Shown here piece by piece: positions 20,576 through 30,800 of a stretch of 64,000 bases of DNA (its first letter is position 1; each line of letters starts with the position of its first letter). Source of the stretch: Rhynchopus sp. YZ270_cl-10 (Eukaryota > Euglenozoa > Diplonemea > Diplonemida > Diplonemidae); contig OZ037838.1 in the NCBI GenBank assembly GCA_964035575.1, positions 868,001 through 932,000 of the forward strand. The letters are read 5' to 3'. A program made the translations under genes and the position numbers. The notes under the pieces are model-generated. The model made no database searches, was not told the DNA's origin, and was given only the letters and a program-made list of their open reading frames with translations.

Positions 20576-23047
20576 ATGCCTGACGGGGGCCAGCCGCTCG
20601 GGGGGGTCCCCCCAGAAGCAGCGATCAACTGCGACGATGATGACAGTACGTCTGAGGGCATGATTCCACTTCCGCCACATGCGGTCCCTCTCCCCTCTTC
20701 TGCAGGGCGAACAGGGGAGACACAAAGTCTAGGAAAGAAGCCAACTGGGGCACGACGGCGGGGAAGGTCTGAGTTCGAAGGCACCACCACCACGACTACT
20801 ACTGCTCCTCCTCCTTCTGCTTCTGCCCCCGCCCCTCCCGCCCCTCCCGCAGCTGCAGAGAACAACAACGCACCCCCAACAACAACAACACCGAACGCGG
20901 CTCTTCCTCGCCCATCGAAACGGGCTCGGACAGTCTCGGATAAAGCAACACCCGCAGCGGCAACAACAGCGACAACAGCAACAACAGAAACAGCAGCAGC
21001 GCCAACAGCAACGGCAGCAGCGGAAAACGAAGCCACCCAGGCCATCACAAAGTCCATGAACGGCCACCCCTTTCTGATCCACAGAGGCGATGAGATCTTT
21101 CTGGCCGCATCTCCACAGAACCCCACCGCACTGAGCGGGATGTTCACACACCTGAACCGCCACCGCCACGTTGCAGAGACGTACGAGGCATGGGACCCGC
21201 TGGTGACAGCACTGTGCGAAGAGGAGGGCGTGCCTGGATGCGAGGTGGCACCCTCCTTCGTCGTGCGCCTGCGCCTCAACGACAACACACACAAGCTCTT
21301 CCGCAACCAGCAGCTCCAGACGCAGGCGCCCTACAACGTCTGGTACTCCCCACGGCATGACACCAAAACACCGTCCCTCCATCTTGCCCTCCGCAGGACA
21401 GTTTCCCTCCATTCCCACCAGGAAGAAGCCCTGGGCCGTGTGGTCCGGCACGGGTTTGCTGGATCTGGATGTATTGTGCTTCCTTGTGGTTCCGGGAAGA
21501 CGCTGACCGGCATCGCTCTTGCTTGTAAGGTAAACAAAAGCACGCTGGTGGTGTGCAACTCCCTGACCTCTGTTGCGCAGTGGCAAGCCGCGTTTGAGCA
21601 GTTCTGCGAAACGCGGCCGGGTTTTAATCTTGGGATTTTTTCTCTCAAACACAAAACCCCAACTGACTGTAACATGATTCTCACTACGTACAGCATCATG
21701 GCCGCGGACCGAGGGATGGCGCAAAAGAGCAATTTCGGCCGCCTCACGCTTGAAACCAAGACCTGGGGCCTCATTCTCCTTGACGAAGTGCATTGCGTGC
21801 CTACAGCAACGTTTCAGAAGTCTCTAGGGAAGCTTCGCGCAAAGTGCATTGTTGGGTTAACAGCGACACCGCTGCGTGAGGATACGAAGCTGGGGGACCT
21901 GCCGTTTTTGATCTCCCCTGTCACCTTCTTTGAAGAGGCGTCCTGGGAGCGGCTCACGAATGCAGGCTTTCTTGCTAGGGTACAGTGTGTTGAGGTGATG
22001 TGCTCTCAAGACGAGACCTGCACTGCACGGATCCAAGCTGTACGCGACGCTCGCCAAGGGGCCGTCAAACGCGAGCTTATCACAACCGCGAACCCTTCCA
22101 AACTACGATGCTGCCACACCCTGATGCTCTTCCACGAAAACCAAGGTGACAAAGTGCTCATCTTCTGCGACTCCATATACGTTCTTAACTTCCTCGGCAC
22201 AGCGCTAGACCGCCCGGTCATCCAAGGTGCTACAAAGGACGACGCCAAGATTGACATCCTCAACGCCTTTCGCGTCAAGCAAGGTGGTGCCACCATCCTC
22301 TTCTCGCGTGTGGGGGACACCTCGATTGATCTGCCCGAGGCCAACGTTATTATCGAGGTTGGCGCGCACTTCGGATCACGTTGTCAAGAAACGCAACGGT
22401 TTGGTCGTGTCTCCCGTCCAAAAGTCACCCACCCCCAAGCGGACCCACTAGGCCCGCAGGCCTTCTTCTACAGTATGTTGACCAGCGGTACGGACGAAGT
22501 GAAGTACGGCAACAGACGCCGCATGTTCCTTGTGGAGAAAGGGTACAATTTTGCGGCAGTCAGCGGGGATGCGTTGATTGAGTACCACCTCGCGAACTCA
22601 AGCACGCCGCTCTGTTTGTCCACAGAGGAAGAAAAGGTATGGAAAAAAAGGGGGTATTCTTTTTTGTAAAAGTTGTGATGTTGGGGATACGATAAAAAAA
22701 AAACAAAACAAACAAGCGATTTGTGATCAAAACTTCGCAACAACGAGGTTCAGAGAAAAACACTGCTTTCCCCCACCTCCCCCCTTTTTGTTATATTTAG
22801 GTGTCACCTCTTAACTTACAAAGTTACTACAGTGAAATACAATACAAAACAAACAGAGTAGCAAAAAAAATAAAAGAGGCCTTTTTCGTGAGTGAACTTA
22901 TGGACAATTGTGGCAACACAACCGAGGCAACTACACTACTCCAACAATTTATCAAACAAAACAAACAAACTTTCAAAGCCCCTACCTTCTACCTTCTTAC
23001 AGAATGAAATGTACGACGGCGCCTCAAAGGCAAAGAGCAGACGTTAA
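20576..23047 (+). CDS. XPB/Ssl2 DNA helicase of TFIIH
   Basis: Exon 1 is 20576-22636 and exon 2 is 23003-23047 (14 codons, then TAA), joined in phase 0, for about 701 residues. XPB is the ATP-driven translocase of TFIIH that opens promoters and acts in nucleotide-excision repair. Seen in order: a low-complexity Thr/Ala/Pro-rich N-terminus (about 65-155); a damage-recognition-like region (about 160-270); Walker A GSGKT (305-309); TTYSIMA; DEVH (403-406); GLTATP with the RED triplet (434-436); DKVLIFCDS; RVGDTSIDLPEAN; and motif VI QETQRFGRVSRPK (604-616). AFFYSML and FLVEKGY are further XPB-specific marks. The intron (366 bp) carries a family D repeat. The tail after the helicase domains is shorter than in human XPB (782 aa). 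Confidence 0.95.
22908..22966 (+). repeat. dispersed repeat family D, copy 2 (in the XPB intron)
   Basis: ACAATTGTGGCAACACAACC, GAGGCAACTACACTACTCCA, then ACAATTTATCAAACAAAAC. It ends about 36 bp before the intron's acceptor. Confidence 0.85.
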
Positions 23048-23147
23048 CGCACAGTTGAGAGATAAGACGGCCGAGCTCCACGGGTACCACCTACCCGCCC
23101 TATGTATTCATTTAATAGCGGTGAACTTTATTTGTGGTTGGGGGGTC

Positions 23148-23210
23148 CTGTGAAGAAAATAAAATCGTGGCTGCTATCTAGTGATAGTAGTCTAAGATCA
23201 AACAGAAATT
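23148..23210 (+). repeat. dispersed repeat family B, copy 3
   Basis: Stem GGCTGCTATC, loop TAGT, GATAGTAGTC: ten pairs with two G-T. It lies just after the XPB stop. Confidence 0.8.
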
Positions 23211-23668
23211 GTTTTGTGTTCGGGCGTCTATTGTGGCACGTTCAGAAGCTTTTGGTGTGCATTTTAATACGAAGTCCATAAAATTGCCTTAATTTTAGGC
23301 GTGTTTCTTTTTTTGGGGAAAATTTTTTTATAGGTGACTTCCGAAGCTTTTGGGGGTGGGGTGAGAAAGCCATTCCTAAGGAAGGCCTTTTTCGACGCCT
23401 TTTTTTTACTCCTTTGTGTGGTTCTAGTTTTTTTGGGTGTTGTTGGACTGATGTCTTACATCTGTATGTGCACTGTGGACCTCTTGATCTAGCAATTCCC
23501 CCCCCGTAACCCATCGCAAATCATGTGTGAGTGTCTGGTGAAGCGTTTGCAATGTTCAGCTTCTCTTTACCTCAACTGCCATGCACAGGTTCTCTACTTG
23601 TGATATTGGGTTCTTGTTTTGTTGTTTTTGTGTACTTTCAACTTCCCTTTTTGTCCTGCAACAAACAG

Positions 23669-23733
23669 CTGTGGAGAAAAAAAATCGTGGATGCCATCCA
23701 GTGATAGAGGTCTTTTATCAAACAAAACTTTTT
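23669..23733 (+). repeat. dispersed repeat family B, copy 4
   Basis: A diverged copy (GGATGCCATC, CAGT, GATAGAGGTC) in which several stem pairs are lost. The rest of 23211-24067 has no gene I can support. Confidence 0.65.
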
Positions 23734-24067
23734 GTGTCCTGCAACAGAAAAATCTGGGCAGCGTCACCCCCACCCGAACAACCCTGTTTTTACACGACAA
23801 AGAGACCGGCCAAGTTTCAAACCCATAGTGTTCCTGTACGATAACCAAAGTCAAACAAGTGTGTGTGTGTGCAGGAGAGAGACATTCTGTCCAGGTATTC
23901 ACGGTGACTAAGGTATGAGCACAACGCGCACACTGATCTGAAATGTGACATAACAAAACATAACAAACCAAAATAAAACAAAACAAGATCGGACAAAAAC
24001 AAAATAAACGTTACGAACCAACTGGAAGCCCCTTCCCATTGCCTTTCTTTTCCCACCCCCTTTTTTC

Positions 24068-24340
24068 ATGTCCTCGCGTTTCACCCGCAAAGATATTTCT
24101 GCAACTGCGGCTTCACTTTCCAGCTTGCCCCATGAAGTGGGTGTGGCCTTGTATTCCGTGGAGGCGGAAGAACTGGTGTGGTCGACAGAAGCCTGCGTCT
24201 TGCCACCACACACCTATCCAGTGATGGCAGATCTGCATCCACGAGCAAGACACCGCAGACCACCTTGTCGCAGCCGAACACCACATCGCCTCCCGCCAGG
24301 CCGCCCTCGTCGCCCTCTATACAGAGATGTGCGCCATGGT
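24068..24340 (+). pseudogene. duplicated fragment of an unidentified gene, copy A
   Basis: From ATG at 24068 an open frame reads SSRFTRKDISATAASLSSLP and continues through VGVALYSVEAEELV. From about 24235 the more protein-like reading lies in another frame (HEQDTADHLVAAEHH, SRQAALVALYTEMCAM). The coding signal therefore switches frame once, as expected for a broken gene or an unseen intron. About 180 bp of it recurs at 58720-58910 upstream of another family member. I do not recognise the parent gene. Confidence 0.4.
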
Positions 24341-24411
24341 GAGACCTATTCATGTGCTCACTGCCGTTGGTTTTATCCTGTCGATATAAATAAATACCCC
24401 GCCCAAAACAG

Positions 24412-24503
24412 CTACCCTCTTTCCACGTGTCCACCCTCTCAGCTCCTTCAACTGTCCACCCAACAGAACATTAAATTGCATCACTAACACAGCTCTTGAA
24501 ACA
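24412..24503 (+). promoter_or_regulatory. class A 5' flank of the UBL-propeller genes
   Basis: TTTCCACGTGTCCACCCTCT followed by CAGCTCCTTCAACTGTCCAC and ending ACAGCTCTTGAAACA before ATGATG. The same flank precedes copy 10 (58988-59084), and its last part precedes copy 9 (57525-57548). CACGTG is an E-box-like palindrome. No promoter can be proved. Confidence 0.5.
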
Positions 24504-25631
24504 ATGATGGATGTGACCTTTGTGCTGGAAGAGTCAGGTGTGACTGCGACAGTGGAGGTGCCGTGCGAGGCGGACGTTGCAGCGGCAAAGGAGGTTGCGT
24601 GCACGGCGCTTGCTGTCTCGCCTGCGTCTGTCGAGATGCGCATCGGCACGCAGGTGCTGGAGGGGACGTGCCGTCTGCAGGACACTGCGTTTGATGCAGG
24701 GGTGCAGGTTGTGCTTGCCTGTCCTCGCTTTGCCGACATCAAGTGTCCTGCTGAGTATAGTGCAACTCATGTGGACAACTTGTCACTGTCGCGTTGTGGA
24801 ACGCTGTGCATATATTATAACAGGAGTGGGGATGTCGGTGTCTTCGACACAGAAACCTTCGACACTGTCTTCTCGTTCAAAGTGGACACTAAAGTGTCCG
24901 CTGCGCCTGCCATCTCGCAGTGCAAGACACGCTGCTACCTGCCGTGTGAGGATTGCCTTCTCGAGGTTGCGCTTCCGGGTGGGGAGGTGATCCGCAAAGT
25001 CGACGGCACCTCGGTTTCAGTACGAACGTGTGGCAGTGTTGTTGTCTCAAAGGGCAGAGACGGTGTCTCTGTGTATGACGAAGACCTGACGTTGCTCCGC
25101 TCTCTCTCGCATAAGCGGTGCAGGGACATGGCAGTGTCGGACTGTGGTGGGTGGGTGATCACCTCCTCCAGGAAGGAGAACAACGCACGTCTGTGGGATG
25201 TGAACACAGGTGTTACCGTGGCATGTGTGCCTGAGGACGGGTGGCAATGTCTCGTGGCGCTTTCACGGTCTGCCTCTGTCGTTGCTGTGGGGGGTCATAT
25301 GGGAAAGAGCGTGCACGTCTTTGATTGGAGTGGTGCGGCTCTTCGCAGTGTTGATGTGGGTGGGATTGTCGAGGGCATGCAGTTCACCCCGTGTGGGAAG
25401 TACTTTGTGGTGGCGGTAGGTGTAGAGGATTATAATGATGATGTCGAAGATTGTTTTGATTACGATGTACAGCTGCACCAGTATGATGTGGAGACCATGT
25501 CCTGTGTGCATGTGATACCGCTACTCTCTGGCGGGTCATTTGCGATATCACCGTGTTCACGTATTCTTGTGGTCATGCAAACAAATGGCGATATTGTGAC
25601 AAGGCATCTGTACCCACACAACAGTGAGTGA
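24504..25631 (+). CDS. UBL-propeller family, copy 1 (375 aa)
   Basis: Intronless, starting at ATGATG. Residues 3-71 fit a ubiquitin-like fold: a hairpin around ESG, helix ADVAAAKEVACTAL, then SVEMRIGTQVLEGTCRLQD and GVQVVL, which line up with ubiquitin's LIFAGKQLEDGRTLSD and LHLVL. There is no terminal Gly-Gly. A linker (CPRFADIKCPAEY) leads to seven propeller-like units, seen by VFDTETFDT (about 113), EVALPGGEV (154), VSVYDEDLT (188), ARLWDVNTG (228), HVFDWSGAAL (271), LHQYDVETM (324) and the closing RHLYPHNSE. The loop before LHQYDV is 20-plus residues and acidic. No signal peptide or membrane segment is seen, so a cytosolic adaptor-like role is inferred. Confidence 0.85.
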   Translation: MMDVTFVLEESGVTATVEVPCEADVAAAKEVACTALAVSPASVEMRIGTQVLEGTCRLQDTAFDAGVQVVLACPRFADIKCPAEYSATHVDNLSLSRCGTLCIYYNRSGDVGVFDTETFDTVFSFKVDTKVSAAPAISQCKTRCYLPCEDCLLEVALPGGEVIRKVDGTSVSVRTCGSVVVSKGRDGVSVYDEDLTLLRSLSHKRCRDMAVSDCGGWVITSSRKENNARLWDVNTGVTVACVPEDGWQCLVALSRSASVVAVGGHMGKSVHVFDWSGAALRSVDVGGIVEGMQFTPCGKYFVVAVGVEDYNDDVEDCFDYDVQLHQYDVETMSCVHVIPLLSGGSFAISPCSRILVVMQTNGDIVTRHLYPHNSE

Positions 25632-26159
25632 TGTGTGACCAGGGGAGGGGGAGGGTGGTGATGAATATACCCCAGGGACCCAGCAAAACAACCCAAGACC
25701 CTCAAAACACCCCCAAGAAACCCCTTTCAGCTTTCCCCCGAATGCGAAGAAGAATGCAAAGAAAACTCTTCGCACGCCATCTATGTCTAGGGGGATCAGC
25801 TGCGGGTCCACCCACGGTGTTCTGGTCACGCACCAAAAGGTACACTGCCAGGGCAAGGCATTGTGTTTCGAGTCACTTCTTTTTGCACTTTCTCTTCTTT
25901 TCGCCTGAGCTGGACGTTATGCACAGACGCTGCAACTTGCCAAACGCACAGCATCTGAGGTAGCTGCACTGCCTGACATCCTCATCCTGTTCCTTCTACA
26001 CCACTTAGCCAAACAACAACACGATCATGTCATCATGTATACTTTGGCCACAATCGTGTCAAAAAAATGTAAATCAATCCTCGACAACTCCAGGAAAGAA
26101 GCATTCCACACCACAATCTTTGGCAAACGACAACGACTGTATGTTTGCCGCAGGGTATC

Positions 26160-26307
26160 TTCAAATTGTTTGCTTTGTCAGACTTTTTTGTGAAACACGT
26201 ATTTACCCCACCAACCCGTAAACCCGCAAACCCGCAAACCTTCTTATTTGTCGTTGCGAAGTGACACCACCAACCATCACATCAAACACAACAGACCCCT
26301 TAACAAT
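26160..26307 (+). promoter_or_regulatory. class B 5' flank (copy 2)
   Basis: TTCAAATTGTTTGCTTTGTC ... TTGTCGTTGCGAAGTGACAC, CATCACATCAAACACAACAG and CCCCTTAACAAT before ATGATG. The same flank precedes copies 5, 6 (shortened), 8, 11 and 12. Confidence 0.55.
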
Positions 26308-27429
26308 ATGATGGATGTGACCTTTGTGCTGGAAGAGTCAGGTGTGACTGCGACAGTGGAGGTGCCGTGCGAGGCGGACGTTGCAGCGGCAAAGGAGGTT
26401 GCGTGCACGGCGCTTGCTGTCTCGCCTGCGTCTGTCGAGATGCGCATCGGCACGCAGGTGCTGGAGGGGACGTGCCGTCTGCAGGACACTGCGTTTGATG
26501 CAGGGGTGCAGGTTGTGCTTGCCTGTCCTCGCTTTGCTGACATCAAGTGTCCTGCTGAGTACAGTGTAGAGGTGCCACGTGCTGGGAAGGTGGTGGATAT
26601 GAGTCGCTTTTCGTTGTCTCCTTGTGGAGCACTCTGCCTCTTGATACAGAATGCGCGCTGCGTCACCGGCCTCGATACAGAAACCTTCAGCCCTGCCTTC
26701 AGTTTCAAAGTAGACATTGAGGTGTACAGTGCACCTGCCATCTCACGGTGCAAGACACGCTGCTACATGGCGCGTGGGGAAGGCCTTCTCGAGTTATCGC
26801 TTCCGGGTGGGGAGGTGCTCCGCAAAGTCGACGGCTCCTTGAATTCAGTGTTCGCGTGTGGTGGTGTTGTTGTCTCCCAAAGCACAGACGGCGTCTCTGT
26901 GTATGACGAAGACCTGACGTTGCTCCGCTCTATCTCCTTGCAGTGGTGCAGCAGTGTGGCAGTGTCGGACTGTGGTGGGTGGGTGATCACCTCCTCCTTC
27001 AGTGAGATGAGCGCACGTCTGTGAGATGTGAACACAGGTGAAGCTGTGGCATGTGTGCCTACGGATGGGAATCACGTGGCGCTTTCACGGTGTGCCTCTG
27101 TCTTTGCTGTGGGGTTCTATGATAAAGTGCAGCTCTACGACTGGAGTGGTGCGGCTCTTGGCAGCTTTGAAAAGGAGAAGTGTCACGTCGGTGTCGTGCA
27201 GTTCACTCCGTGTGGGAAGTACGTCGTTATTGGGTTTGGGAGCGGTGCACTATTTTGTGAAGAGTACACTCTACACCAGTATGATGTGGCGACCATGTCC
27301 TGTGTGCGTGTGATACAGGACACCAAAGGTGTATTTGCGATATCGCCGTGCTCACGTGTGGTTGTGTTCAAGGCAGGGGGTGATGCAGGAAGTAACGTCA
27401 TTGTCACAAGGCATCTGTACCCCTACTGA
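26308..27429 (+). pseudogene. UBL-propeller family, copy 2 (premature stop)
   Basis: The frame is open from ATG at 26308 to 27429 except for one TGA at 27022-27024. That codon is TGG in the sister copies (the Trp of RLWDVNTG), so a single G-to-A change explains it. TGA is the normal stop elsewhere in the family, so recoding is unlikely. The first blade is of a distinct type (RFSLSPCGALCLL, GLDTETFSPAF) shared only with copy 12. The end is HLYPY rather than HLYPHNSE. A truncated UBL plus four-blade product is possible. Confidence 0.75.
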
Positions 27430-27720
27430 GCGATCCACCCTGTGTGGGAAGTACCTCCTCGCTGTCGCTGAGTACTGCGGTGTGTTGCTATCGTGTGTTG
27501 CATCAGTATTTGCGTTGCACCCTCGACCTACTAGCCTGTGAGGGAATTCATTTTAAGATGTCTTGAGGAAACTACCACACCACCCTTTACCTTTCTTTTT
27601 CACTTTTGCTTCGTTAAAACCCTCTCCTGCAGACACAACGAAAATGTACAAATACCCAAAACAAAACAACCCACACCTCATCTCCTCCTTACAGAGGTGG
27701 AACAAGAAGAAGACAAAACA

Positions 27721-28833
27721 ATGATGGATGTGACCTTTGTGCTGGAAGAGTCAGGCGTGACTGCGACAGTGGAGGTGCCGTGCGAGGCGGACGTTGCAGC
27801 GGCAAAGGAGGTTGCGTGCACGGCGCTTGCTGTCTCGCCTGCGTCTGTCGAGATGCGCATCGGCACGCAGGTGCTGGAGGGGACGTGCCGTCTGCAGGAC
27901 ACTGCGTTTGATGCAGGGGTGCAGGTTGTGCTTGCCCGCCGCTTTGCCGACATCAAGTGTCCTGCTCAGTACAAGGGACAGGAGCAAACAGCAAGGATGT
28001 CGCTGTCGCGTTGTGGAACTCTCTGCGTTTTTTCGGACTTGACTGGGGAGTTAGGTGGCTTCGACACAGAAACCTTCGACACTGTCTTCTCGTTAAAGGT
28101 GAACGTCACACTCGTTGCACCTGCCATCTCGCAGTGCAAGACACGCTTCTACCTGGCATGCAGGAAGCAAGGCCTTTTCGAGGTTGCGCTTCCGGGTGGG
28201 GAGGTGGTCCGCAAAGTAGACGGCACCTCAGACTCAGTGTCCGCCTGTGGCGGTGTTGTTGTCTCAAAGGGCACAGACGGCGTCTCTGTGTATGACGAAG
28301 ACCTGACGTTGCTCCGCTCTCTCTCGCACAAAGGGTGCAGGGATATGACAGTATCGGACTGTGGTGGGTGGGTGCTCACCGCCTCCTCAACAGAGTTGCA
28401 GGCACGTCTGTGGGATGTGAACACAGGTGAAGCTGTGGCAAGTGTGCCTTCGGGGTGGTTGCCTAGAGTGGCGCTTTCACGGTCTGCCTCTGTCTTTGCT
28501 GTGGGGGTGGTAAGCACCGTACAGCTCTATAATTGGAGTGGTGCGGCTCTTCGCAGTGTTGATGTGGGTGGGGGTGGGGGTCTCTGGGGCATGCAGTTCA
28601 CCCCGTGTGGGAAGTACCTTGTGGTGGGGGACTACGTCGAAGATGAAGACGACCGTTCTAGGTACCGTGTGCACCTGCAGCAGTATGATGTAGCGACCAT
28701 GTCCTGTGTGCGTGTGCTACCGCAAAACTCAGGTGTATCCTTTGCGATATCGCCGTGTTCACGCGTTGTTGTGGTTTTGCAATCAGATGGCGTCATTGTG
28801 ACAAAGCATCTGTACCCACACAACAGTGAGTGA
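27721..28833 (+). CDS. UBL-propeller family, copy 3 (370 aa)
   Basis: The UBL is standard, with the one-codon-shorter linker ARRFADIKCPAQY. Variable loops include GQEQTAR before the first blade, a glycine-rich loop (DVGGGGGLWG) between blades five and six, and GDYVEDEDDRSRYRVH before LQQYDV. Its upstream sequence (EVEQEEDKT-coding leader) matches neither the A, B nor C class. It ends in the common HLYPHNSE, and the family 3' module follows. Confidence 0.85.
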   Translation: MMDVTFVLEESGVTATVEVPCEADVAAAKEVACTALAVSPASVEMRIGTQVLEGTCRLQDTAFDAGVQVVLARRFADIKCPAQYKGQEQTARMSLSRCGTLCVFSDLTGELGGFDTETFDTVFSLKVNVTLVAPAISQCKTRFYLACRKQGLFEVALPGGEVVRKVDGTSDSVSACGGVVVSKGTDGVSVYDEDLTLLRSLSHKGCRDMTVSDCGGWVLTASSTELQARLWDVNTGEAVASVPSGWLPRVALSRSASVFAVGVVSTVQLYNWSGAALRSVDVGGGGGLWGMQFTPCGKYLVVGDYVEDEDDRSRYRVHLQQYDVATMSCVRVLPQNSGVSFAISPCSRVVVVLQSDGVIVTKHLYPHNSE

Positions 28834-29035
28834 TGTGTGACCAGGGGAGGGGAGGGGATGGTGGTGATCAATATAACCCAGGGTACTAGCAAAAAAAACC
28901 CAAGACCCTCAAAACACCCCCAAGAAACCCCCCTTTCAGCCCTGTTGCTGCTTTTCTCTTGTTTGCTTGCCACAGGTCGCACACCTCACACGCTGCCCAT
29001 GTGGCGCTCTCGTGTGGGTGACAGATCCCGATGAC
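28834..29035 (+). repeat. family 3' module with an exon-like zinc-ribbon remnant
   Basis: After the stop comes TGTGTGACCAGGGGAGGGG, AATATAACCCAGGGTA and CCCAAGACCCTCAAAACACC. Near-identical modules follow copies 1 (25630), 5 (33474), 8 (57053) and 10 (60207). At 28965-29035 a CCACAG-like acceptor precedes a frame reading VAHLTRCPCGALVWVTDPDD, a cysteine-containing coding-like piece that also occurs after copies 8 (about 57188) and, in part, 11 (about 61800). I take it as a duplicated exon scrap of an unknown gene. Confidence 0.55.
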
Positions 29036-29074
29036 GAGTGTTGTTTTCCATTCGTCACCTCTCACAACGAGAAC

Positions 29075-29157
29075 CACGACAGATATGCAACACAGAACAA
29101 CACCTCTCCCCCACCCACCCACCTCGTGAGCAGTGGAGTAAAGAAGAAGAAACAATT
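29075..29157 (+). promoter_or_regulatory. class C 5' flank (copy 4)
   Basis: GACAGATATGCAACACAGAA, ACACCTCTCCCCCACCCACC and GTGAGCAGTGGAGTAAAGAA lead to the start codon. The only other copy with this flank is copy 7 (54577-54669), in the second array. Confidence 0.5.
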
Positions 29158-30342
29158 ATGGATGTGACCTTTGTGCTGGAAGAGTCGGGCGTGACTGCGA
29201 CAGTGGAGGTGCCGTGCGAGGCGGACGTTGCAGCGGCAAAGGAGGTTGCGTGCACGGCGCTTGCTGTCTCGCCTGCGTCTGTCGAGATGCGCATCGGCAC
29301 GCAGGTGCTGGAGGGGACGTGCCGTCTGCAGGACACTGCGTTTGATGCAGGGGTGCAGGTTGTGCTTGCCCGCCCTCGCTTGACGGGCATCAAGTGCCCT
29401 GCTGAGTGCTATGTGCGGGAGGGAGTGCAACGCCGCGACTACTTATCACTGTCGCGTTGTGGAACTCTCTGCGTCTATAGTAGCAGGGATGGGCATGTTG
29501 GCGGCTTCGACACAGAAACCTTCGACACCGTCTTCTCGTTCGAAATGGACGCATTGGCTGCGCCTGCCATCTCACAGTGCAAGACACGCCTCTACTTGTC
29601 GTGTGGGGGAGACTTATACAAGGTTGCGCTTCCGGGTGGGGAGGTGCTCCGCAGAAGAAGAAAAAAGGTGGCAACTGGACCAGTCCAAAAATTTATCAAA
29701 AAAATGCTCCGCAAAGTCGACAGCATCTCAGAGTCAGTGTTCGCGTGTGGCAGTGTTGTTGTCTCAAAGGGCACAGACGGCGTCTCTGTGTATGACGAAG
29801 ACCTGACGTTGCTCCGCTCTCTCTCGCACGAAGGGTGCTGGGGTATGGCAGTGTCGCACTGTGGTGGGTGGGTGATCACCACCTCCGAGGAGCAGAACAA
29901 TGTACGTCTGTGGGATGTGAACACAGGTGTTGCTGTGGCATGTGTGCACCTGGGGTGGAACCGCGTTTTGTTCAGTAGAGAGGCGCTTTCACGGTCTGCC
30001 TCTATCTTTGCTGTGGCAGTCTCTCGCACCGTGGATCTCTATGATTGGAGTGGTGCGGCTCTTCGCAGTGTTGATGTGGGTGGGGATGGGAGTCTCTGGG
30101 GCATACAGTTCACCCCGTGTGGGGAGTACCTTGTGGTGCACGCGTTACATGACGGGGAAGGTTCTTGTTACGGTGCAAAACTGCACCAGTACGATGTGGC
30201 GACCATGTCCTGTGTGCATGTGATATCGCACGCCTATATTGAGTATTTTGATATATCGCCGTGTTCGCGTGTGGTTGTGTTTGCGTGTGACGAACAAAGC
30301 GGCATTGCAACAAGGCATCTGTACCCACACAACAGTGAGTGA
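29158..30342 (+). CDS. UBL-propeller family, copy 4 (394 aa, with 20-codon insertion)
   Basis: Starts at a single ATG (IMDVTF context) rather than the usual ATGATG. The linker differs (ARPRLTGIKCPAEC). A 60-bp in-frame insertion at 29654-29713 adds RRRKKVATGPVQKFIKKM next to the second blade. It is bracketed by direct repeats TGCTCCGCA, and its end resembles the tail of dispersed repeat D. The loop NRVLFSRE before ALSRSAS is also longer than usual. The frame stays open to HLYPHNSE. Whether the inserted loop is tolerated by the fold cannot be told from sequence. Confidence 0.8.
   Translation: MDVTFVLEESGVTATVEVPCEADVAAAKEVACTALAVSPASVEMRIGTQVLEGTCRLQDTAFDAGVQVVLARPRLTGIKCPAECYVREGVQRRDYLSLSRCGTLCVYSSRDGHVGGFDTETFDTVFSFEMDALAAPAISQCKTRLYLSCGGDLYKVALPGGEVLRRRRKKVATGPVQKFIKKMLRKVDSISESVFACGSVVVSKGTDGVSVYDEDLTLLRSLSHEGCWGMAVSHCGGWVITTSEEQNNVRLWDVNTGVAVACVHLGWNRVLFSREALSRSASIFAVAVSRTVDLYDWSGAALRSVDVGGDGSLWGIQFTPCGEYLVVHALHDGEGSCYGAKLHQYDVATMSCVHVISHAYIEYFDISPCSRVVVFACDEQSGIATRHLYPHNSE
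29654..29713 (+). mobile_element. 60-bp insertion in copy 4 with 9-bp direct repeats
   Basis: TGCTCCGCA occurs at 29645-29653 and 29705-29713; the other family members have it once. The inserted part ends GGCAACTGGACCAGTCCAAA, then AATTTATCAAAAAAA, close to the family D tail GGCAACTACACTACTCCAAC, AATTTATCAAAA. This looks like a short A-tailed element with a target-site duplication. Confidence 0.65.
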
Positions 30343-30800
30343 TGTTTCGCGAGGGGTGGGAGGGTGGTGACTGTATTCTGACAGAAGGGGACAGTGCAAG
30401 TGTCTGCAGAGGGTATACCATCAACATAGTACGTCTTTTCATTCATACCACAAAGACTTTGTTGTTGTTGTGTTTTTGTTTCATCTTGGTATCGTTTACT
30501 GTTGACGTCCTGGGCTGGACCTTAAATTGCATCCGGGGGTCCGTTCCTCCAGAAACTCTATGAAGGTGTTGACCGCTCGAACCGATGCCTCCTACCTGAG
30601 AGATTACAAAACAGGAGGCGAGGAGGGGTATGCGGGGCGTTTTTGTGCCTTCAGGGTCTTTTTGTTTTTCAGCAACCCTGCCTCTCCTTTATCACCAGTG
30701 CATAGCCCCTGTCTTTTTGTTGGGGTATGCGGGACTTCCCCTAGTCCTCAGGGTCTAAACGCCCCTGCCCTCTTTTATGCAAGTTCACCCTGGCAGGGTA
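30343..30800. other. no gene seen
   Basis: The 3' flank of copy 4, without the usual module after GTGATG. It contains short low-quality frames only. Confidence 0.35.

Noticed and set aside
20251-21793. Two long minus-strand open frames (over 350 codons) across the XPB gene
   Set aside because: They are antisense to the helicase's biased N-terminal and helicase coding sequence, are Ala/Ser/Cys-rich, and have no domain. The plus-strand XPB motifs are unambiguous.
27022-27024. TGA as a recoded Trp in copy 2
   Set aside because: TGA ends most other family members (HNSE-TGA) and the FHIP-like, Gemin2 and K+ channel genes, so reassignment is not tenable. A mutation is simpler.
29075-29157. N-terminal extensions of family members read from TTG codons upstream of ATGATG
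   Set aside because: The upstream frames are flank sequence shared by class and not by protein, and all intact copies have ATG at the UBL start.
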